25,341 bases of DNA. Source: Prevotella sp. CAG:1092. Its GTDB lineage: Bacteria > Bacteroidota > Bacteroidia > Bacteroidales > Bacteroidaceae. Both the position numbers and the translations under genes were made by a program. Shown here one piece after another: positions 15,667-24,051 of the stretch. The stretch covers positions 1,578 to 26,918 of the forward strand of contig HF994150.1 of NCBI GenBank assembly GCA_000436915.1. Reading direction: 5' to 3'. The notes under the pieces are model-generated. The model saw nothing but the letters and a program-made list of their open reading frames with translations, had not been told where the DNA came from and searched no databases. Every line of letters begins with the position of its first letter. The stretch's first letter is position 1.

Positions 15667-16359
15667 TTATAATAGTTTTTTCGGTTGTTTAGCCACAAAG
15701 TCCTTGAGATAGAAAGGCACGAAATAAGCCACATCCTCATATTGCCCCATAGCAATACGCTTCTCGGCTAATGGGAACATATTCTTAGCCAAAGGCTCTA
15801 TGCCCTTGATGAGCTTCGCATTGTCGTGAGCGATAGTTTCCATACATTTCTCGGCTCCATTACCAAAGAAATATACAGGTGCCTGGTCGAGATATTCTTT
15901 ATATGTGTCGGCATCCACGATGTCGGCTTGTATGCAACGCTTTTCTTTCAATCCACAGTCGAAAATCTGAGCATAAACCTCCATTCTGCGAGCGTCGAGC
16001 ATAGGACACAACAGGGCATTTTCTTCCTCTATCTTTTCGCCAAGCAACAAAGGCACACACATCAATTCCAAAGTAGGAACAGCTATGAGCTTTACGCCAC
16101 GACCATAGCAGATGCCCTTTGCCATAGAAACTCCAATTCGCAAACCAGTATATGAACCTGGGCCGCAGCTAACAGCTACAGCATCCAAAGGTATATTACG
16201 ATCATCAATATAAGCTAAGGCTTCATCAACAAAAACGCCAAGGCTCACAGAGTGATTATGAGCGCTATGATCTTCTTTGTTGAACACCAAATCTCCATCT
16301 ACGCTAACTGCCAACGAACACACATCTGTGCTCGTTTCTATATTCAAAATGCACGACAT
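15667..16359 (-). CDS. tsaB: tRNA t6A biosynthesis protein TsaB
   Basis: TsaB is the scaffold partner of TsaD and TsaE in making N6-threonylcarbamoyladenosine at position 37 of ANN-decoding tRNAs. The 230-residue protein has the ASKHA-fold N-terminus MSCILNIETSTDVCSLAV. The family signature VSCGPGSYTGLRIGVSMAKG is at about 63-82, followed by IAVPTLELM. Length is normal. It is the first gene of the minus-strand cluster, back to back with yicC and sharing a 90-bp divergent promoter region. Its stop codon touches the ATG of the DUF4290 gene. tsaD and tsaE are not in the window. Confidence 0.93.
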   Translation of the reverse strand: MSCILNIETSTDVCSLAVSVDGDLVFNKEDHSAHNHSVSLGVFVDEALAYIDDRNIPLDAVAVSCGPGSYTGLRIGVSMAKGICYGRGVKLIAVPTLELMCVPLLLGEKIEEENALLCPMLDARRMEVYAQIFDCGLKEKRCIQADIVDADTYKEYLDQAPVYFFGNGAEKCMETIAHDNAKLIKGIEPLAKNMFPLAEKRIAMGQYEDVAYFVPFYLKDFVAKQPKKLL

Positions 16360-16385
16360 AATAAATTTATTATCTTAATAATGCG

Positions 16386-16393
16386 CAAAATTA
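16386..16393 (-). promoter_or_regulatory. Candidate -7 box of the tsaB-murA-rseP cluster
   Basis: TAATTTTG on the minus strand fits TAnnTTTG, 27 bp before the tsaB ATG. I find no TTTG at the right distance upstream. It is back to back with the yicC -7 box, 22 bp away. Confidence 0.45.
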
Positions 16394-16415
16394 CTCTTTT
16401 TTCGCGCAAAAATGT

Positions 16416-16423
16416 TACTTTTG
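16416..16423 (+). promoter_or_regulatory. Candidate -7 box of yicC-gmk-nadD
   Basis: TACTTTTG matches TAnnTTTG and ends 25 bp before the yicC ATG. The -33 position is not a clean TTTG. Divergent promoters packed this closely may compete for RNA polymerase. Confidence 0.5.
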
Positions 16424-16448
16424 CAGAAATTTAACGCATATACTAATT

Positions 16449-17324
16449 ATGATACAGTCAATGACTGGCTACGGCAAGGCTGTCGTAACCTACAAAGAAA
16501 AGAAAATTAATGTAGAAATAAAGTCACTAAACAGCAAGACTGTCGACATGTCTACACGTATTGCTCCGCTATATAGAGAAAAGGAGTTGGAAATACGTCA
16601 GACTATCGCTAAAGCCTTGGTAAGAGGCAAGATTGATGTTGCTGTTTGGATAGAGAAAGATTCGGGCGTAGACGCTACTCCTATCAATGCAGCTCTTGTT
16701 GAGAATTATTATAATCAAATAAAGGCTATTTCTGACTCTACAGGCATACCTATGCCACAGGATTGGTTCTATACTTTGCTCAGAATGCCTGACGTGATGC
16801 AGAAGACAGAAGTGGAAGTTCTCGACGAAGAGGAGTGGAATGTGGCTAAGCAGGCTATTGACAAGGCGCTCGAAGCTATCATCGACTATCGCAAGCAGGA
16901 AGGCAAGGCGCTCGAGTTGAAGTTTACGGAAAAGGTAGACAATATCGAGGCTCTACTTAACTCTATCGAGCCTTACGAGAAGTCGAGAGTGGAGAAAATC
17001 AAGGCGCGTATCATCGATGGTCTTAACCAGATTCCTAATGTGGAATACGACAAGAATCGTCTGGAGCAGGAACTTATCTACTATATCGAAAAACTGGACA
17101 TTAGCGAAGAGAAGCAGAGATTGGCTAACCACCTGAAATACTTCCGCGAGACTATGGCTGAGAACGAAGCTAACGGCAAAAAGCTTGGTTTCATAGCTCA
17201 GGAAATGGGACGCGAAATCAATACCACAGGCTCAAAGAGCAACATGGCAGAAATGCAGAATATCGTGGTAAAGATGAAGGACGAGCTCGAACAGATTAAA
17301 GAACAGGTTCTTAACGCACTATAA
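16449..17324 (+). CDS. yicC: YicC/YloC family endoribonuclease
   Basis: The 291-residue cytosolic protein opens with the family signature MIQSMTGYGKA and carries the YicC-like N-terminal domain (about 1-155) and the DUF1732 C-terminal domain (about 205-291). The latter contains RLANHLKYFRE and the closing GKKLGFIAQEMGREINTTGSKS. Family members are endoribonucleases; Escherichia coli YicC takes part in small-RNA decay. Length is normal and the first ATG is clear. The gene leads a plus-strand operon with gmk 9 bp downstream, an association found widely across bacteria. Confidence 0.93.
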   Translation: MIQSMTGYGKAVVTYKEKKINVEIKSLNSKTVDMSTRIAPLYREKELEIRQTIAKALVRGKIDVAVWIEKDSGVDATPINAALVENYYNQIKAISDSTGIPMPQDWFYTLLRMPDVMQKTEVEVLDEEEWNVAKQAIDKALEAIIDYRKQEGKALELKFTEKVDNIEALLNSIEPYEKSRVEKIKARIIDGLNQIPNVEYDKNRLEQELIYYIEKLDISEEKQRLANHLKYFRETMAENEANGKKLGFIAQEMGREINTTGSKSNMAEMQNIVVKMKDELEQIKEQVLNAL

Positions 17325-17333
17325 CAATAAGAA

Positions 17334-17909
17334 ATGAATACAGGAAAACTCATTATATTCTCAGCTCCAAGCGGTAGCGGCAAGAGCACTCTCGTGAACT
17401 ATCTCATGGAGCAACATCCAGAACTTCAGCTGGCTTTCTCTATCAGCTGCACATCGCGTGCGCCAAGAGGAAAAGAGAAGAATGGTGTGGAATATTTCTT
17501 CCTTTCGCCTGAGGAATTCAAGAAGAAGATTGCAAACGACGAATTCTTGGAGTACGAGGAGGTTTACGAAGACAGATTCTATGGCACTTTGAAGTCGCAG
17601 GTGGAAGTGCAGAGCCAAGCAGGACAAAACGTGGTGTTTGATGTCGACGTCAAGGGTGGCGTAAACATCAAGAAGCATTATGGTTCGCGTGCGCTTAGCG
17701 TATTCATCCAGCCTCCTTCGGTAGAAGAATTGCGCAACCGCCTCGTGGGTCGTGCTACAGATGCTCCTGAGGTTATTGAGCAACGACTAAACAAGGCTGA
17801 ATACGAGCTGTCGTTTGCTGATCAGTTCGACCGCATAGTCATCAACGACGACTTGGAGAAGGCGAAGGTTGACGTATATAATGTTATCAAGCAATTCCTT
17901 GACGAATAA
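17334..17909 (+). CDS. gmk: Guanylate kinase
   Basis: Guanylate kinase phosphorylates GMP to GDP with ATP, feeding GTP, dGTP and (p)ppGpp pools. The 191-residue protein has the P-loop APSGSGKS at 11-18. The GMP-binding region includes SCTSRAPRGKEKNGVEYFF and LEYEEVYEDRFYGT. The conserved VVFDVDVKGG and the lid FIQPPSVEELRNRL follow. Length is normal. It lies 9 bp after yicC and 16 bp before nadD, so all three are probably cotranscribed. Confidence 0.97.
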   Translation: MNTGKLIIFSAPSGSGKSTLVNYLMEQHPELQLAFSISCTSRAPRGKEKNGVEYFFLSPEEFKKKIANDEFLEYEEVYEDRFYGTLKSQVEVQSQAGQNVVFDVDVKGGVNIKKHYGSRALSVFIQPPSVEELRNRLVGRATDAPEVIEQRLNKAEYELSFADQFDRIVINDDLEKAKVDVYNVIKQFLDE

Positions 17910-17925
17910 AGCACCTAATGCCTTG

Positions 17926-18513
17926 ATGAAGAAAATAGGTATTTATGGAGGGTCGTTCAACCCTATACATACAGGCCACATCTCGTTAGCAAAGCAAATC
18001 ATCAATATTGCCAAGCTCGACGAGGTGTGGTTTGTCGTTTCGCCACAAAATCCTTTCAAACAAAATAGTCTTAGCTTAATATCCGACGAGATAAGGCTTG
18101 AGCTAACGCGAAAGGCGCTTGAGGGCGAACAACAACTAAAGGTTTCTGATTGCGAATTTCATTTGCCACGCCCATCTTATATGTGGCACACCCTGCTGGC
18201 GCTATCCAGCCAACATCCAGATGCAGAATTTAATCTCATCATAGGTGCAGACAACTGGGCGGTATTCGACAAATGGTATCACGCCACAGACATAATACAA
18301 AACTACCCCATCATAGTTTATCCTCGCGAAGGCTACGACCTTGATGCTACCACCATGCCTTCGGGTATAAGACTCGTAGACACTCAACTCTACCCTATCT
18401 CCAGCACCATGATTCGAACCATGATTGCCAAGGGCGACGACATTACAGGCTTGGTGCCAGAAGCTATCAGGCAGGATGTTTATAGGATATATGGATGTAC
18501 TAAGAAACTATAA
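17926..18513 (+). CDS. nadD: Nicotinate-nucleotide adenylyltransferase
   Basis: NadD joins nicotinate mononucleotide and ATP to give deamido-NAD, the penultimate step of NAD synthesis. I start at 17926 (MKKIGIYGGSFNPIHTGH), giving 195 residues. The frame is open to an earlier Met at 17869, but that would overlap gmk and add non-family residues. The nucleotidyltransferase HTGH lies at 15-18 within GGSFNPIHTGH, with GADN at 107-110 and ISSTMIR at 158-164, both typical of NadD. It is the last gene of the operon and is followed by a strong hairpin terminator. Confidence 0.95.
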   Translation: MKKIGIYGGSFNPIHTGHISLAKQIINIAKLDEVWFVVSPQNPFKQNSLSLISDEIRLELTRKALEGEQQLKVSDCEFHLPRPSYMWHTLLALSSQHPDAEFNLIIGADNWAVFDKWYHATDIIQNYPIIVYPREGYDLDATTMPSGIRLVDTQLYPISSTMIRTMIAKGDDITGLVPEAIRQDVYRIYGCTKKL

Positions 18514-18545
18514 AGCTTTCCATATTATTTTTTAAGTTTCTATAT

Positions 18546-18606
18546 AAAAGAAATTCGATTATTAATTGTATACTGACACAACTAATAATCGAATTTCTTT
18601 TTTATA
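18546..18606. terminator. Bidirectional terminator between nadD and serB
   Basis: AAAAGAAATTCGATTATTA (18546-18564) is the exact reverse complement of 18583-18601, with an 18-base loop. A-rich and T-rich flanks on the two sides (T-run 18598-18603) allow it to end both the nadD transcript and the converging serB transcript. Confidence 0.8.
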
Positions 18607-18623
18607 TTGTAATTTACCTTGTT

Positions 18624-19868
18624 CTATAATTTACCTTGTTCGCCAAGATAGCTATCCTTGAAACCAAGGAAATACAATACGCCATCAAGACCCATGGTGT
18701 TGATGCTCTGTTTAGCATTAGCTACCACACGTGGCTTGGCATGGAAGGCAATACCAAGACCTGCCTCACTAAGCATTGGTAGATCGTTGGCTCCATCGCC
18801 AACGGCTATGGTCTGAGCAAGGTTCACTTTCTCTACCTGAGCAATAAGCTTCAGGAGCTCAGCCTTGCGATGTCCATCTACGATTTCGCCTTTATAACGT
18901 CCTGTGAGCTTGCCGTCTTCGTCAATCTCAAGTTCGTTGGCATAGACATAGTCAATACCATATTTACGTTGCAGATATTCACCGAAATATGTGAAACCAC
19001 CACTAAGGATGGCAATCTTATATCCACAACTCTTTAGAACAAACATCAAGCGGTCTACGCCTTCGGTAATAGGCATCTTGGTTGCAATATCTTCGAGTAC
19101 ACTCGAATCAAGACCTTTCAACAGGGCTACTCTGCGAGTGAAGCTCTCCTTGAAGTCTATCTCGCCACGCATAGCGCTCTCGGTAATAGCACGAACCTCG
19201 GCTCCAACGCCTGCACGATCGGCAAGTTCGTCGATACATTCTGTCTGAATAAGGGTAGAATCCATATCAAAGCAGATGAGTCGTCGCATACGACGATACA
19301 TGTCATCCTTTTGGAAAGAGAAGTCGACTCCCATTTCCGACGATATTCGCATCAACTCCTCTTGCATGGCTGCACGATTTTCAGGTGTACCGCGAAGCGA
19401 GAACTCTATACATGCTCGCATGTTGCGCTCTGGGTGCATGATGCTCATACGACCTGTGAGTCGCAATATTGAGTCGATATTGAGTCCTTGTTTGGCTATC
19501 ACCTTTGTGGCTGCCTCTATCTGACTAGCCGAAAGTGTACGACCAATAATGGTAAGGATGTAACGATGTTTGCCTTGGCGATTTACCCAGTTTTCGTATT
19601 CCTCGTCGGTAACGGGAGCAAAGCCGATGTTTACGCCAAGTTCTGTAGCCTTGAACAATAGCTCCTTCATCACCTGTCCTGATGCGTCGTCGCCAATACG
19701 GATAAGTATTCCCAACGAGAGTGTGGAATGGATGTCAGCCTGACCTATATCTAAAATCTTAGCATCCTTGCGTGCAAGAATCTCCATTACAGAAGCCGTC
19801 AATCCAGGACGGTCTTTGCCTGTAATTCTAATTAGTATCTGTTCTTCTTTGGTTTCGTTTGCTTTCAT
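18624..19868 (-). CDS. serB: Phosphoserine phosphatase with N-terminal ACT domains
   Basis: SerB removes phosphate from L-phosphoserine, the last step of serine synthesis. The 414-residue protein has two N-terminal ACT-like regulatory domains (about 10-85 and 102-180), which in related enzymes sense amino acids such as serine. These precede a HAD phosphatase domain (about 195-405). The nucleophile motif FDMDSTLI has Asp201 and Asp203. The later motifs are AILSGGFTYF and the Mg-binding VGDGANDLPML. The C-terminus (FKDSYLGEQGKL) is intact. It is monocistronic, with its own promoter and a shared terminator. serA and serC are not in view. Confidence 0.95.
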   Translation of the reverse strand: MKANETKEEQILIRITGKDRPGLTASVMEILARKDAKILDIGQADIHSTLSLGILIRIGDDASGQVMKELLFKATELGVNIGFAPVTDEEYENWVNRQGKHRYILTIIGRTLSASQIEAATKVIAKQGLNIDSILRLTGRMSIMHPERNMRACIEFSLRGTPENRAAMQEELMRISSEMGVDFSFQKDDMYRRMRRLICFDMDSTLIQTECIDELADRAGVGAEVRAITESAMRGEIDFKESFTRRVALLKGLDSSVLEDIATKMPITEGVDRLMFVLKSCGYKIAILSGGFTYFGEYLQRKYGIDYVYANELEIDEDGKLTGRYKGEIVDGHRKAELLKLIAQVEKVNLAQTIAVGDGANDLPMLSEAGLGIAFHAKPRVVANAKQSINTMGLDGVLYFLGFKDSYLGEQGKL

Positions 19869-19887
19869 ATCGAATCAAATTATTATG

Positions 19888-19918
19888 CAAAAGTAAGTCT
19901 TTTTATCCTAACTCACAA
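19888..19918 (-). promoter_or_regulatory. Predicted serB promoter
   Basis: On the minus strand TTTG (19918-19915), a 19-bp spacer and TACTTTTG (19895-19888) match both parts of the Bacteroidota promoter consensus. The -7 box is 20 bp from the serB ATG, so the leader is very short. Confidence 0.65.
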
Positions 19919-20022
19919 ATATACGAGTATAGAATAATAATAGTTTATGCAAATAACGTTTACATTTTCTAACGAGAAAACAATATTTTTCTTCATTCAA
20001 CACGAATGATAAAAAAAAGTAC

Positions 20023-20030
20023 TATCTTTG
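20023..20030 (+). promoter_or_regulatory. Candidate -7 box of the DUF4923 lipoprotein gene
   Basis: TATCTTTG fits TAnnTTTG and lies 75 bp before the ATG at 20105. No TTTG is seen near -33. The leader contains TTTGCAAC (20027-20034) and its reverse complement (20070-20077), which could fold but may be chance. The rest of the 19869-20104 gap is AT-rich, with no gene. Confidence 0.5.
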
Positions 20031-20104
20031 CAACATAAATGTATGAAGATATAAAACCCTAAAAATAGAGTTGCAAAACTACAATTAAGAAGAACAACAA
20101 AACA

Positions 20105-20743
20105 ATGAAAAAGACATTCATCATGGCAGCTGCTTGCTGCCTATTGCTTAGCTCTTGTGGCGGCATGACAGGTATTGGCACAGGTACCACAACTGGTAGC
20201 CAGACTACAAATTCAGGATCAAGCGTATCTAATACTGCTGGTGTGTTGGGAAACATATTCTCCAGCGTTATCGGCTTGGATAAGCTCACACAGAAGTCTA
20301 TCATCAAGACTTGGAAATATAATGGTCCTGGCGTGGCTTTCACTTCAGAGAACTTGCTGGCTAAGGCTGGTGGCGAAATTGCTGCAAACAAGATTGAGGA
20401 AAGCCTAAGCGAACATTACAACAAACTCGGGATGTCGGCTTCTAACACATATATCGAATTTAAGGAGGATGGAACTTTCGCTGCCAAGATTAAGGGTAAG
20501 AGCTGGAATGGTACTTATACTTTCTCAGAAAGCGATGGACAGCTTCAGCTTCATGGTCTGCTTCTAAACCTAAACGGATACTTGAAGAAAGAGACTAACG
20601 GCATCTCTCTATTGTTTGAGTCGAAGAAACTTCTGACTCTCATTCAGACTATGTCGGCTTTCTCTGGTTCGCAGCAGGCTTCAGCCATTGGCGAGATTGC
20701 TAAGAACTACGACGGAGTTCGCCTCGGCTTCGACTTGAAATAA
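20105..20743 (+). CDS. DUF4923 family lipocalin-like lipoprotein
   Basis: The 212-residue protein has a lipoprotein signal peptide with lipobox LSSC and Cys18 as lipidation site, then a Gly/Ser/Thr-rich linker (19-45). The mature domain reads VLGNIFSSVIGLDKLTQKSIIKTWKYNGPGVAFTSENLLAKAGGE, characteristic of the Bacteroidota DUF4923 family. The beta-rich segments that follow (YIEFKEDGTFAAKIKGKSWNGTYTFSE...LQLHG) suggest a lipocalin-like barrel that might bind a small apolar ligand. The ligand is unknown. It should be membrane-anchored and periplasmic or surface-exposed. Its position between serB and buk gives no functional clue. The promoter and hairpin around it suggest its own transcript. Confidence 0.82.
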   Translation: MKKTFIMAAACCLLLSSCGGMTGIGTGTTTGSQTTNSGSSVSNTAGVLGNIFSSVIGLDKLTQKSIIKTWKYNGPGVAFTSENLLAKAGGEIAANKIEESLSEHYNKLGMSASNTYIEFKEDGTFAAKIKGKSWNGTYTFSESDGQLQLHGLLLNLNGYLKKETNGISLLFESKKLLTLIQTMSAFSGSQQASAIGEIAKNYDGVRLGFDLK

Positions 20744-20759
20744 AAGAAAATCAAAAAAG

Positions 20760-20794
20760 CCCTCTCCCATCTCCACAAAAAGGAATGGGGAGGG
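20760..20794 (+). terminator. Weak terminator-like hairpin after the DUF4923 gene
   Basis: CCCTCTCCCAT (20760-20770) can pair with ATGGGGAGGG (20785-20794) with one bulge. Only scattered T follow (TACTTTC), so it may attenuate rather than stop transcription into buk, which starts 31 bp later. Confidence 0.35.
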
Positions 20795-20825
20795 ATACTT
20801 TCAATCCTATATTAACTAAAAGTCT

Positions 20826-21884
20826 ATGAAAATCCTAGTAATTAACCCTGGTTCTACATCTACCAAAATAGCTGTATATGTAGACGAAAAACCAATCTTA
20901 TTGCGTTCGGTAAAACATTCTGCCGAAGAAATTGCTCAGTTTGCTGATATCAGCGAACAGGAACCTATGCGCAGAAAAGTGGTGTTAGACGAACTGGAGC
21001 ATATGGGTATTCCGGTCGACTTCGATGCTATCATCGGTCGTGGCGGATTGGCAAAGCCTGTATCTGGTGGTGTGTATGAGGTAAACGAGCAGATGCTTGA
21101 GGATAGCTTAAATGCAGGACATAAGCATGCTTGCGACCTTGGATGTGTGATTGCACATGCCATAGCTAAAGACATTCCTGGATGCCGAAGCTTTATCGCC
21201 GACCCTGGTGTGGTGGATGAACTATCGCCATTGGCTCGCATTAGTGGTTCGCCTCAGATGCCTCGTGTATGTATTTGGCACGCATTAAACCAAAGGGCTA
21301 TAGCACGACGATTTGCTAATCAGATAGGTAAGAAATACGAAGATCTAAACCTCATTATATGTCATCTTGGTGGTGGTATCAGTATTGCTGCTCATGAAAA
21401 GGGTAAGGCTATTGATGCTAATAACGCCCTTGATGGCGAAGGACCTTTCTCGCCAGAAAGAGCTGGTTCGCTTCCTGCTGCTGAACTCATCAAACTATGC
21501 TTTAGCGGCAAATATACTCAACAACAATTGCTAAAGCGTATTGCTGGCAAGGCTGGACTTACAGCACATCTCGGCACCAACGATATGAAGGAGATTGAAC
21601 AACGCATCAGCCATGGCGATAAGCATGCAGAACTCATCGTTGATGCCATGATTTATCATACTGCCAAGAATATAGCTGCCGAAAGTGCGGTATTGTGTGG
21701 CAATATCGATGCCATTCTCATCACGGGTGGCATGGCTCGTTCTGAATATATCGTATCACGACTCAGAAAACGCATCGGCTTCCTCGCACCTACCTATTGC
21801 TATCCTGGCGAAGACGAGATGGAGGCTCTCGCCATGAATGCGTTGGCTGCCATGAGAGGCAAATGTGAGGTGAAGCAATATTAA
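20826..21884 (+). CDS. buk: Butyrate kinase (branched/short-chain acyl kinase)
   Basis: The 352-residue protein belongs to the acetate/butyrate kinase ASKHA family. It starts with MKILVINPGSTSTKIAVY, and has IIGRGGLAKPVSGGVYEVN, CHLGGGISIAAHEKGKAID and the late AILITGGMA, all in the expected order and at normal length. It interconverts butyryl phosphate plus ADP with butyrate plus ATP, and family members also take isobutyrate or other short acyl groups. The usual partner gene ptb (phosphate butyryltransferase) is not adjacent here; the neighbours are two unrelated lipoprotein genes. Exact acyl specificity cannot be read from sequence. No separate -7 box is evident in the short gap before it. 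Confidence 0.93.
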   Translation: MKILVINPGSTSTKIAVYVDEKPILLRSVKHSAEEIAQFADISEQEPMRRKVVLDELEHMGIPVDFDAIIGRGGLAKPVSGGVYEVNEQMLEDSLNAGHKHACDLGCVIAHAIAKDIPGCRSFIADPGVVDELSPLARISGSPQMPRVCIWHALNQRAIARRFANQIGKKYEDLNLIICHLGGGISIAAHEKGKAIDANNALDGEGPFSPERAGSLPAAELIKLCFSGKYTQQQLLKRIAGKAGLTAHLGTNDMKEIEQRISHGDKHAELIVDAMIYHTAKNIAAESAVLCGNIDAILITGGMARSEYIVSRLRKRIGFLAPTYCYPGEDEMEALAMNALAAMRGKCEVKQY

Positions 21885-21934
21885 AATATATCAAATATTT
21901 GATTATTTTGCTTGGCTGTTCGGATTTTCGTCTG

Positions 21935-21942
21935 TACCTTTG
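21935..21942 (+). promoter_or_regulatory. Candidate -7 box of the lipoprotein-comEC pair
   Basis: TACCTTTG matches TAnnTTTG, 64 bp before the lipoprotein ATG at 22007. The nearest TTTG upstream (21907-21910) is 24 bp away, longer than the usual 19-21. Confidence 0.5.
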
Positions 21943-22006
21943 TCCATAATTATAATAATTGGTTAATAATAAACGATATTGACCGATAAGAACAAATAAC
22001 AGGAAA

Positions 22007-22402
22007 ATGAAGAAACTATTATTATTCGCATATATCTGTTTTGCAGCTATGGGTGTTACCACAGGTTGCCACTTTGCAAAGGAAGAGCCTCTTGGCGATA
22101 CCGTTGCAGCAAGTGTGTTTAGCCCTAAAGACACTACAACAACTGTCAAGAAGGGTGTAAAGCAGACTGCACAGGCTGTTGTGACAGATAGTACCGACCT
22201 ATTCTTTATAGGTGAGGGCAGCAGCAAACATTATTTGCAACTATTGAGTTATCCTTCGCGTCGCGACACTTTCACATATGGCAAAACTGCGCATATCAAG
22301 GTGGAAGGATGTGCCGACTTCGGTCGTGTGGTTAGGGTGAAATACTACATTCTTCCTTCTGGCGACTCATTGGTAAGCAGGGTAATGGAAAAGCAAAATT
22401 AA
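22007..22402 (+). CDS. Unidentified small lipoprotein
   Basis: The 131-residue protein has a lipoprotein signal peptide (MKKLLLFAYICFAAMGVTTG) with Cys21 as likely lipidation site. A Thr/Lys-rich linker follows, then a compact beta-like domain from about residue 65 (DLFFIGEGSSKHYLQLLSYP...HIKVEGCADFGRVVRVKYYILPSGD). I recognise the style of a Bacteroidota lipoprotein but not the family. It lies 22 bp before comEC on the same strand, so the two are probably cotranscribed. A functional tie to DNA uptake is possible but unsupported. Confidence 0.8.
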   Translation: MKKLLLFAYICFAAMGVTTGCHFAKEEPLGDTVAASVFSPKDTTTTVKKGVKQTAQAVVTDSTDLFFIGEGSSKHYLQLLSYPSRRDTFTYGKTAHIKVEGCADFGRVVRVKYYILPSGDSLVSRVMEKQN

Positions 22403-22424
22403 TCTAATTATCTGAATACACGAA

Positions 22425-23966
22425 GTGAGAACAAATGGTATAATACAGTTGGCTCCTGCCGTACGCATTCTCGTATTCCTAATTATTGGAATATGGATAG
22501 GTAGCAAAGCTCCTGTATCTTTACCATTTGCTTTTTATCCTTCAGCAATAGCTGTGCTCGTTACTACAGCTTTCTTTATTCGCAAACGTCCTTTAGCTGT
22601 TAGCATCATCTCTTTATTCGCAGTATTCTTGCTTGGCTGTTTTGCATATACTGCCAACGATAGATTGTCGCAGATCGTATTGCCACAGGGATATGTAGAC
22701 TGCAAATCTATTGTAAGTAGCCGAATAACGGAAAAGAAGAAGATTGTCAATTGCGACTTGCTGATTACGGAGATTAATAATAAGGTATTATCAAAGCCTA
22801 TAAAGGTGAAGGCTTCGATACTGAAAGATACTATTAACAACAATTGGAAGACAATAGCTATAGGAAACGGATTGCAACATTCTTCGAGATTGGAATATCC
22901 TAAGCAATTCAACGACTCTTCAAATTTCGACTACCCAATGTGGATGAAGAGTCATGGATATAAAGCGCAAACTTTCATTCCATGGAACAAATGGAGCCCA
23001 CAGAATGTTGCTACTACAAATATCTCGCGTAGCGAACTAATAAGGATAAGCCTACAAATGAAGCTTGAAAGGTTTATCAAGCAGCATATCCATCAGATAA
23101 TAGGTGTTGGAGAGGGTGTAAATAGCGGTATGGCAATAATATTCGCTATGACTTTGGGCGACAAGACACATGTGGACAAAGCGATGAGTGACAGCTTTTC
23201 TGTTGCTGGTGCCTCGCATATCCTTGCGCTATCAGGTTTGCATCTTGGCATTATATTCAGCTTACTATCCTTCTTCTTTGGCAAAAATCGTAAGCGCAAC
23301 ATCTTGGTCCAAGCCATCATCATAAGTTTTATTTGGGCTTATGTGTTGATGGTCGGCATGCCTGTAAGCATCATCCGTGCAGCAACTATGCTCACTCTCT
23401 ACTCTATTGTTGGATTAACTTGCCGTACAAAGATGTCGCTCAACATCTTTGCCTTCACTGGTATTGTTATGCTTCTAATAAATCCTTTATCATTATGGGA
23501 TATTGGCTTTCAACTATCATTCTTATCGGTTGCAAGCATACTAACCATATATCACAATATCTACAACATCTTCTCGCCAAAAACTAAAATAGGAAGATGG
23601 ATATGGGCAAGCATCGCAGTATCTATCGCAGCTCAGATAGGTACAGCTCCACTCGTAGCATATTATTTTGGCCGTTTCTCTTGCTATTTCATCATCGTAA
23701 ACCTCGTGGTAATACCACTTGCTACGATAATAATCTTTGGTTCTATCATTGCCACCATCCTAACTATCTGCTTTGCTCCATGCTCTGTAGCCTTCTTTGG
23801 ATTGGCAATTATAGCACAAACGATGAACAAATTCATAATGTGCATAAACAATTTACCATTTGCTTCTATCGAGAATATCAATATCACATACAGGCAGGTA
23901 ATAGCTTATTACTTAACATTAATGATAATGGTATTCGTAATAAACAGAAAGAAGTTTAGAAAATAG
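22425..23966 (+). CDS. comEC: ComEC/Rec2-type DNA uptake channel, short form
   Basis: The 513-residue membrane protein has N-terminal helices (about 12-75), a soluble DUF4131-type segment (about 85-200), and the Competence domain with the hallmark ASHILALSGLHLG at about 263-275, followed by a dense series of helices to about 508. ComEC conducts single-stranded DNA across the inner membrane in natural transformation. The C-terminal metallo-beta-lactamase-like domain found in many ComEC proteins is absent, and the DNA after the stop shows no continuation, so this is a short form and not a recent frameshift. The start is GTG at 22425, since an in-frame stop at 22413 excludes anything earlier. 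Whether the cell is competent cannot be judged here. Confidence 0.88.
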   Translation: MRTNGIIQLAPAVRILVFLIIGIWIGSKAPVSLPFAFYPSAIAVLVTTAFFIRKRPLAVSIISLFAVFLLGCFAYTANDRLSQIVLPQGYVDCKSIVSSRITEKKKIVNCDLLITEINNKVLSKPIKVKASILKDTINNNWKTIAIGNGLQHSSRLEYPKQFNDSSNFDYPMWMKSHGYKAQTFIPWNKWSPQNVATTNISRSELIRISLQMKLERFIKQHIHQIIGVGEGVNSGMAIIFAMTLGDKTHVDKAMSDSFSVAGASHILALSGLHLGIIFSLLSFFFGKNRKRNILVQAIIISFIWAYVLMVGMPVSIIRAATMLTLYSIVGLTCRTKMSLNIFAFTGIVMLLINPLSLWDIGFQLSFLSVASILTIYHNIYNIFSPKTKIGRWIWASIAVSIAAQIGTAPLVAYYFGRFSCYFIIVNLVVIPLATIIIFGSIIATILTICFAPCSVAFFGLAIIAQTMNKFIMCINNLPFASIENINITYRQVIAYYLTLMIMVFVINRKKFRK

Positions 23967-24051
23967 ACTGAGTATTTATGATTTAAACTAAATAAATTAA
24001 ATAATATCTACCATATGTCGATTTAAGTTCGAAGCAATAAGCAACCATAGT

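Noticed and set aside
17869..17925. Longer N-terminus for nadD
   Set aside because: It would overlap gmk and add unrelated residues; MKKIGIYGGSFNP is the standard NadD start.
20027..20077. TTTGCAAC/GTTGCAAA pair as a riboswitch-like structure
   Set aside because: It is only an 8-bp stem with a 35-base loop, and TTTGCAAC also follows other -7 boxes here, so it is probably start-site sequence.
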